In this document: positions 59,079 through 64,000 of the stretch, piece by piece | Layout: the number at the start of each line of letters is the position of its first letter | Position numbering within the stretch: position 1 is the stretch's first letter | NCBI RefSeq assembly: GCF_003569915.1 | Contig: NZ_KZ984442.1 | Location: 178,851-242,850 of the forward strand | Reading direction: 5' to 3' | Length of the DNA: 64,000 bases | From: Comamonas testosteroni | Lineage (GTDB): Bacteria > Pseudomonadota > Gammaproteobacteria > Burkholderiales > Burkholderiaceae_C | Translations under genes and position numbers: made by a program | Notes under the pieces: model-generated | What the model was told of the DNA's origin: nothing | Seen by the model: the letters and a program-made list of their open reading frames with translations, nothing else | Databases searched by the model: none

Positions 59079-60338
59079 ATGATGAAACTGAAATTCATTG
59101 CAGCTGTTACAACCGTGCTCTGCACCATGGGTGCTGCCCATGCCGCCAAAATCGAGCTCGTGGTGGACTACGTCTACCCTGAGATGTTCAACGAGACTCA
59201 AGAAGTCATCGCCAAAAAGTTCAACGAGAAGTTCCCTGATTACTCGGTCAAGTTCCGTGCACCCACGCCTGACTACGAAGTGGCCGCCCAGCAAGCACTA
59301 CGCCATGCAGTGACCAAGCAACTGGCCGATGTGTCTTTTCAAGGTCTGAACCGCCAGCGCATCTTTGTGGACCGCGGCATTGCTGTGGATCTGAAGCCCT
59401 TCATCCAAGCCGAAAAGAACTGGGACAAGAGCGGCTACAGCGCATCGCTGATGGAGCTGGGGCAAATTCAAGGCAAACAGGTCGGCATTGGCTTTGCTCT
59501 GTCCACCCCCATCGTCTACTACAACATGGACTTGGTGAACAAGGCAGGTACCACCGTCGATCAACTGCCCAAGACCTGGGACGATATCATCAAGCTCGGC
59601 GAAGCTTCACGTAAAGCCAGCCCACAAACGGGCGGCATTTACTTCGACTGGGGCATCACCGGGAACTGGTTGTGGCAGGCGCTGCTGTTTGCCGATGGCG
59701 GCAAGATTCTCGACAGCACCGAAAAGAAGGTGGCATTTGACGATGCCAAGGGCCTCAAAGCCATGAACACCATGAGCTCCATGGTGCAAAACGGCACCAT
59801 GGCCAACATCAGCTACAAAGAAGCAGCGCAAATGTTTGCGGCTGGCAAGCTGGCCGTGCTGTCGTCGTCCACCTCACGCTTGGGCGTGATGGAAAAGCAA
59901 ATTGGCGACCGTTTCAAACTGGTGACCGGGATGTTCCCCGTAACCACTAAAGGCGGCAAAGTACCTGCAGGAGGCAACGTAGCCATGATGTTTGCCAAGG
60001 ACCCCGAGCGCCAAAAGGCCGCGTGGGAGTTCATCAAGTTCGCCACCGGCCCCGAAGGAGCCACGGTTATGACCAAAAACACCGGCTACTTCCCAGCCAA
60101 CACCTTGCCAATTGACGACCCCAAGGCACTCAAAGGCTACTACGAAAGCAACCCCAACCAGTACACCGCGGTGAAGCAGATTCCTTGGTTGACTGGCTGG
60201 TATGCCTTCCCTGGCCAGAACGGCTTAAAAATCACTGACGTAATTGATGACCACGTGCAAACTGTGTTCGACCGCTCGAAGCAACCCGCCGATGCACTCA
60301 AGGCCATGTCTGCCGACGTGCAAAAACTTCTCGACTAA
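59079..60338 (+). CDS. ABC importer solute-binding protein, UgpB-like
   Basis: The 419-residue periplasmic protein has a signal peptide (KLKFIAAVTTVLCTMGAAHA-AK) and a family 1 extracellular solute-binding fold: IELVVDYVYPEMFNETQEVI, FALSTPIVYYNMDLVNKAG, WGITGNWLWQALLFADGGKI, and the C-terminal KEAAQMFAAGKLAVLSSSTS. The GNWLWQALL/VPAGGNVAMMF pattern resembles UgpB for glycerol-phosphate compounds, but sugar-binding relatives share the fold. GAAGGAAGTC precedes ATGATG. The phosphodiesterase and phosphatase in the operon argue for a phosphorylated ligand such as a glycerophosphodiester. Confidence 0.87.
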   Translation: MMKLKFIAAVTTVLCTMGAAHAAKIELVVDYVYPEMFNETQEVIAKKFNEKFPDYSVKFRAPTPDYEVAAQQALRHAVTKQLADVSFQGLNRQRIFVDRGIAVDLKPFIQAEKNWDKSGYSASLMELGQIQGKQVGIGFALSTPIVYYNMDLVNKAGTTVDQLPKTWDDIIKLGEASRKASPQTGGIYFDWGITGNWLWQALLFADGGKILDSTEKKVAFDDAKGLKAMNTMSSMVQNGTMANISYKEAAQMFAAGKLAVLSSSTSRLGVMEKQIGDRFKLVTGMFPVTTKGGKVPAGGNVAMMFAKDPERQKAAWEFIKFATGPEGATVMTKNTGYFPANTLPIDDPKALKGYYESNPNQYTAVKQIPWLTGWYAFPGQNGLKITDVIDDHVQTVFDRSKQPADALKAMSADVQKLLD

Positions 60339-60446
60339 ACATCAGAACTGCACGCTTTGGAGCATGCGCTTGCACGCCTTGTGTGAGCACATGCCCCGAC
60401 CTCACGCAGCCTAGCCCCCAGCACGCTAACAGCCACATCACTGCCC

Positions 60447-61253
60447 ATGCCTCATTTCGACAAATACATCCACCTGACAGACACCCACCTCGTGCAAGAC
60501 GGCAACGGCCTGTTATACGGACTGAACCCTAAGCAACGCCTGCAGCAAGCCGTGGCCCACATTCAGCAACACCATGCCGATGCACGTGCGGTGTTCATCA
60601 CAGGCGACTTGACCCACTACGGCCACGAGCAAGCCTATGTGCATTTACGCGAGTGCCTAAGTGGCTTGTCCATGCCCGTCTACCCCATCTTGGGCAACCA
60701 CGACAGCCGCAACAACTTCCAGCAGCACTTTGCCCACATTGCACGAGACGAGCACGGCTTTGTGCAATATGTGCTTGAACTCGAACATCAAACCGCCATT
60801 TTTCTCGATACCAACGAGCCTGGCGTGCACTGGGGCGTGTTTTGCGAGAAACGTGCTCTTTGGCTGCGAGCTCAGCTTGAGCAAGCTAACAAGCCCGTGT
60901 TGCTGTTCATGCACCACCCCTTCTTCCCTATTGGCATAACCAGCATGGACAAAATCTCCTTGCTGAACACCAAACCCTTTGAAACTGCCATCGAAGGACT
61001 TCAGCACAAGATCGCACACTTCTTCTTTGGACACATCCATCGCCCGATTTTGGGATCCTTCAAAGGTATCCCCTACTCCACCTTGCGGGGCACCAATCAC
61101 CAAGTGGCATTGGTGTTACAAGACCCCTCGCTGCGCATCGTGGGCAAAAACGAAGGTCCCCAATACGGCGTGCTGATGCTTTCGCCCGAGCAAGTACTGA
61201 TCCACCTGGAAGACTTTTTGGACCAAGAGCCCACTTACCTGCTTGGTGGCTAA
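60447..61253 (+). CDS. GpdQ-like metallophosphodiesterase
   Basis: The 268-residue protein belongs to the class III phosphodiesterase/calcineurin-like group. All metal motifs are seen: Asp12-x-His14 in HLTDTHL, GDLTHYGHE, GNHDSRNNF, FMHHPFFPIG and GHIHRPILG. It has no signal peptide, so it acts in the cytoplasm on imported substrate. GpdQ hydrolyses glycerophosphodiesters to glycerol 3-phosphate and an alcohol; the same is proposed here, with the HAD phosphatase next. Cyclic nucleotides are an alternative substrate for this fold. The 108-bp gap after the binding-protein gene is the largest in the operon and holds no clear terminator. Confidence 0.88.
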   Translation: MPHFDKYIHLTDTHLVQDGNGLLYGLNPKQRLQQAVAHIQQHHADARAVFITGDLTHYGHEQAYVHLRECLSGLSMPVYPILGNHDSRNNFQQHFAHIARDEHGFVQYVLELEHQTAIFLDTNEPGVHWGVFCEKRALWLRAQLEQANKPVLLFMHHPFFPIGITSMDKISLLNTKPFETAIEGLQHKIAHFFFGHIHRPILGSFKGIPYSTLRGTNHQVALVLQDPSLRIVGKNEGPQYGVLMLSPEQVLIHLEDFLDQEPTYLLGG

Positions 61254-61417
61254 TGTTGCACACCGCTGCCTCGTAACAACCAGTAAGCGCTAGGTGGACG
61301 AATGTCATGTGCAAGCCCAATCGACATCGTGGATCAACCACTTGCTGAGTGGCGCGCACGTGCTTGATGTATCGCATCACAGGGTGATAGGCTATGCTTG
61401 GTAGCGCAACTAGCCGC

Positions 61418-62200
61418 TCAGGCAGCGACTACCACCTCCACTCCTTGCTGGCGAAGGAGATTGAGGATGTCGGGGTCGGCCTTCGCATCGGTGACTAGCC
61501 GTTGTACCGAAGACCAGTCGTTAATGCGGAAGCTGGCAAAGGCGTGTAGCTTGGTGTAATCAGCCAGCACCGTTACGCGGCTGGCAGCGCCCATGAAGGC
61601 CTTGTTCATGTCGGCGTCTTCCGGGTCACGCATGTAAATTCCTTGGGCAGACAATGCATGCACGCCCAAGAAGGCCTCACGCACTTGCAGATGAGGCAGG
61701 CCTTCGTCGCTGGGGCGGCTGACAGTGGCTTGTTTGCGGGCATCTAGGCGGCCGGCCAGCACGTAGACATTAGCGTGCAGCCCTTGCCCGAGCACGTTGG
61801 CCACGGAAAGGCCATTTGTGATCACGTACAGATTCTGATGACCTCGCAAAGCTTGAGCCAGCGCGTGGGCCGTAGTGCCTCCGTTGATCAGAATATTGTC
61901 GCCATCGCTAATGAACTGGGCTGCGCATTCCGCAATCGCCGCTTTCTCCTGTGCCTGCTGATCGTTGCGCTCGCCATAGTTGTACATCTCGTAACGCGCA
62001 GAGCCTTCGGCAAAGACCTCCTGAGCGGCTATGGCACCACCGTGGGTACGTTCCAATAGGCCGAGCTCGCCCAGTTCAATGAGGTCGCGCCGGATGGTTA
62101 TGGGGGAAGTGGAAAAGACCTTGGCTAGGTCCTTGACGGTGACCGAGGTGGTCTCTTGCATGCGCGCCAGAATTTTCTGTTGTCGTTCAGCCTTGAACAT
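61418..62200 (-). CDS. DeoR/GlpR-type transcriptional regulator
   Basis: The roughly 260-residue protein has the DeoR winged HTH (RQQKILARMQETTSVTVKDL, then AKVFSTSPITIRRDLIELGE and LERTHGGAIA) and the sugar-phosphate sensing domain (DGDNILINGGTTAHALAQAL, VITNGLSVANVLG, and FLGVHALSAQGIY). GGAGAGACGCTTC sets the start at 62200; five codons further upstream are also open. It converges with the phosphodiester operon and is its likely repressor, consistent with GlpR-like control by a phosphorylated metabolite. Confidence 0.9.
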   Translation of the reverse strand: MFKAERQQKILARMQETTSVTVKDLAKVFSTSPITIRRDLIELGELGLLERTHGGAIAAQEVFAEGSARYEMYNYGERNDQQAQEKAAIAECAAQFISDGDNILINGGTTAHALAQALRGHQNLYVITNGLSVANVLGQGLHANVYVLAGRLDARKQATVSRPSDEGLPHLQVREAFLGVHALSAQGIYMRDPEDADMNKAFMGAASRVTVLADYTKLHAFASFRINDWSSVQRLVTDAKADPDILNLLRQQGVEVVVAA

Positions 62201-62405
62201 GAAGCGTCTCTCCATAGGAGCATTGTCGGCCGAAAAACCCTACACATAGATGAATAGTGTTGATTTCCACGCAGAACTGACCCGCCGGGCATGCGGACAA
62301 AAACTTGGACTATCAGAGGAGATAGTTCATGTACACATACGCAGACAGGATGCGAGTGAATCGCACCGGCTTCCGTGGAGGCTCAACTCCTGAGAGGATT
62401 GAGTC

Positions 62406-62732
62406 ATGAACACTAAAGCTGCTCGTTTTAGCCCCGAGGTACGTGAACGTGCCGTACGTTTGGTGCAGGAATGCCAAGCGGATTACGCATCACTGTGGGG
62501 TGCATGTGAGTCGATAGCCCCCAAGATTGGCTGCTCTGTTAGCACCCTGCATGGATGGGTGCAGCGCAAAGAAATAGATGCAGGCCAACGGCCAGGGTTG
62601 ACCACGGATGAACGTGAGCGACTCAAGCAACTTGAGCGAGAGAACAAGGAGCTGCGCCGAGCCAATGACATCCTCAAGGCTGCGAGCGCTTTTTTTGCGC
62701 AGGCGGAGCTGGACCGTCGCATCAAGAGCTAA
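62406..62732 (+). CDS. IS3-family transposase OrfA
   Basis: The 108-residue protein has an HTH of the HTH_38/transposase_8 class ([20 protein letters not shown], then [20 protein letters not shown] and [10 protein letters not shown]) and a leucine-zipper-like C-terminus ([20 protein letters not shown]). A T-TTT-TTT heptamer at 62690-62696 in the AFFAQ codons is a classic -1 slippery site; shifting there continues into orfB. Confidence 0.92.
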   Translation: MNTKAARFSPEVRERAVRLVQECQADYASLWGACESIAPKIGCSVSTLHGWVQRKEIDAGQRPGLTTDERERLKQLERENKELRRANDILKAASAFFAQAELDRRIKS

Positions 62733-63652
62733 TTGACTTTGTAGACCAGTATCGCGATGCCTATGGGGTCGAGCCAATTTGTAGGCTGCTGCAAATTGCC
62801 CCATCGGGCTACAGGCGCAGGGTTCAGCAAAGAAACTGCCCGTGGCTGCGCTGTAAGCGCAGTCAATCGGACGAAGAACGCTGCACCCATATTCAACGTG
62901 TGTGGCATGCCAACTGGCAGGTTTATGGGACGGTCAAAGTCTGGAAGCAGATGCACCGAGAGGGCTTACCCATTGCCCGCTGCACCGTACAACGACTGAT
63001 GCGCAAGCTGGGCCTGAAAGGCGCAAGGCGTGGCAAGAAGGTGCGCACAACACGTCCAGATGCAGCAAGGCCATGCCCGCTAGACCTCGTCAACCGCCAG
63101 TTCACAGCTCAGCGCCCTGACCAACTTTGGGTCGCAGACTTCACCTATGTATCAACGTGGCAAGGGCAGATGTTTGTGGCCTTTGTGATTGATGTGTATG
63201 CCCGCCGCATAGTGGGCTGGCGGGTTAGTAGCCACATGCGCACGGACTTTGTGGTGGATGCTTTGGAGCAGGCGCTGTATGCAAGGCGGCCTTCAAGTGA
63301 CACGGAGCTCATTCATCACTCCGACAGGGGCAGTCAGTACGTTTCCATTCGCTACACAGAACGTTTGGAGGAAGCTGGCCTGATGCCTTCGGTGGGTAGC
63401 ACTGGAGATTCCTACGACAACGCTCTGGCCGAAACCATCAACGGGCTTTACAAAACGGAGGTCATCTACAAGCGAGGGCCGTGGAAAACACGGGAATCAC
63501 TGGAGCTGGCAACACTGCAATGGGTGCACTGGTTCAACCACGGCAGATTGCTGGAATCCATAGGACATATACCGCCAGCGGAGGCTGAGGCAAACTACTG
63601 GCGGCAAGTTGCCAAGACCGTGCAGGCTGACGCCTGCACTTCAACAAACTAG
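62696..63652 (+). CDS. IS3-family transposase OrfB (expressed by -1 frameshifting)
   Basis: The integrase-core half of the transposase. The -1 frame gives [19 protein letters not shown] then [14 protein letters not shown], and runs without stop to 63652. The DDE triad is intact: Asp in [12 protein letters not shown], Asp in [12 protein letters not shown], Glu in [15 protein letters not shown]. No good independent start lies near the N-terminus, so fusion with OrfA through the slippery site is the expected route. The first GTG-initiated open stretch at 62900 would remove the N-terminal HTH_21 region. Confidence 0.9.
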   Translation, partial: CAGGAGPSHQELIDFVDQYRDAYGVEPICRLLQIAPSGYRRRVQQRNCPWLRCKRSQSDEERCTHIQRVWHANWQVYGTVKVWKQMHREGLPIARCTVQRLMRKLGLKGARRGKKVRTTRPDAARPCPLDLVNRQFTAQRPDQLWVADFTYVSTWQGQMFVAFVIDVYARRIVGWRVSSHMRTDFVVDALEQALYARRPSSDTELIHHSDRGSQYVSIRYTERLEEAGLMPSVGSTGDSYDNALAETINGLYKTEVIYKRGPWKTRESLELATLQWVHWFNHGRLLESIGHIPPAEAEANYWRQVAKTVQADACTSTN

Positions 63653-63677
63653 CCTCCACCAAACCCGGTGTGATTCA

Positions 63678-63873
63678 CACCTGACTACCGAAAGCATAGA
63701 CAGCAGTAAGACTTGGGACCATGTCCTTCAGTGCAGTGACTACAGCGGAAAAATCAATGGGACGTGAGGCAGGCATGAACAGCTTGGCAAAGTATTCGGT
63801 AAAAGGGGAAGGCTAATGATTCTGGAGTATGCCAGCATGACATGTGGCATACCTACATCAGCCCGATCCACCT
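63678..63873. other. Gap between IS3 and the IS256-type end
   Basis: About 200 bp have no recognisable gene. A short open frame (63721-63816, MSFSAVTTAEKSMGREAGMN...) might be the end of a disrupted gene, but it has no family signs. Confidence 0.4.
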
Positions 63874-63899
63874 GGGCGTGTCCGAACTTTTGTGTAAAC
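63874..63899. repeat. Terminal inverted-repeat end of an IS256-type element
   Basis: GGGCGTGTCCGAACTTTTGT followed by GTAAAC resembles IS256-family ends (complement GTTTACACAAAAGTTCGGAC). It lies 11 bp beyond the transposase stop codon at 63910, as in that family. Confidence 0.65.
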
Positions 63900-63909
63900 G
63901 GGGCGGACT

Positions 63910-64000
63910 TCAGTTGACGGAGATGCGGTCTCCGAACTGAATGGTAAATCGGGTCAACGCTGCCTTCCAATCCCGAATCGGCATGGTCCACTTCTGACTG
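63910..64000 (-). CDS. IS256-family (Mutator-like) transposase, C-terminal end, running off the window
   Basis: The last 29 codons on the minus strand read SQKWTMPIRDWKAALTRFTI then QFGDRISVN and a stop. The segment PIRDWKAALTRFTIQFGDR is the standard C-terminus of IS256-family transposases. The rest lies beyond base 64000, so completeness cannot be judged. Confidence 0.8.
   Translation of the reverse strand, partial: SQKWTMPIRDWKAALTRFTIQFGDRISVN

Larger units (their letters stand above)
62357..63677 (+). mobile_element. IS3-family insertion sequence, complete
   Basis: The imperfect terminal inverted repeats are 27 bp. The left (62357-62383) begins TGAATCGCACCGG and ends GTGGAGGCT; the right complement (63651-63677) begins TGAATCACACCGG and ends GTGGAGGCT. 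They differ at about five positions. Between them lie orfA and orfB of an IS3 transposase joined by a -1 frameshift signal. I see no matching target duplication at the two flanks (GAG versus CAC), so a deletion or recombination next to the element is possible. Confidence 0.85.

Overview
The window looks like chromosome of a GC-rich betaproteobacterium of the family Comamonadaceae, most likely Comamonas or a close relative. This is inferred from codon and gene style, from gene-order habits, and from dispersed intergenic repeats that I associate with that family. No rRNA or marker gene is present to prove it.

Bases 1-6,000 hold a decayed lysR/MFS pair, a DoxX-like membrane protein, and a LysR regulator divergent from a two-gene operon. 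That operon encodes a GlaH/CsiD-type glutarate 2-hydroxylase and an FMN-dependent 2-hydroxyacid oxidase, apparently a glutarate to 2-oxoglutarate route. A HIT protein follows. Bases 6,000-15,800 are a purine salvage/uptake block read on the minus strand: LysR, a NupA-like duplicated ATPase, two permeases and two BMP-family lipoproteins (a nucleoside/nucleobase importer), a Rieske oxygenase, an adenine deaminase of the Aah1 type, and a small LprI-like protein. Bases 15,850-23,900 hold a Cache-PAS-GGDEF diguanylate cyclase, a Crp/Fnr regulator, a glutamate-type ABC importer lacking its ATPase, and a TetR regulator divergent from a TctC-like binding protein plus a cupin.

Bases 23,950-47,050 are a broad urate and allantoin catabolic region. 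It contains membrane urate oxidase PuuD, the XdhC chaperone, 5-hydroxyisourate hydrolase, a gamma-glutamyltransferase, glxR-hyi-gcl with a divergent LysR, glycerate kinase TtuD, and a GntR regulator leading the operon puuE, uraD-allC fusion and an M20 hydrolase. It also contains a LysR/MFS pair and an NCS2 urate/xanthine permease broken by one base. Together these take urate to 5-hydroxyisourate, OHCU, allantoin, allantoate and ureido compounds, then glyoxylate, tartronate semialdehyde, glycerate and phosphoglycerate. Boxes with a GTATAC core, or close to it, sit upstream of lysR, puuD, uraH, gntR and the permease. They suggest one GntR-controlled regulon. Malic enzyme MaeB follows.

A tRNA-Ser(UGA) gene at 49,682 marks the edge of an accessory region running to the window end. 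It holds a small split zinc-ribbon protein, a DUF932 protein, a YqaJ-type nuclease, a recombination-directionality-factor-like protein, five in-phase 15-bp repeats and a truncated XRE regulator next to an IS110-type element. Next comes a complete operon for uptake and hydrolysis of a phosphodiester (HAD phosphatase, UgpC/A/E/B-like ABC transporter, GpdQ-like phosphodiesterase) with a DeoR regulator, then an IS3 element with a clear -1 frameshift site and the end of an IS256-type element. The phosphodiester module therefore lies between insertion sequences. No integrase is visible in the window.
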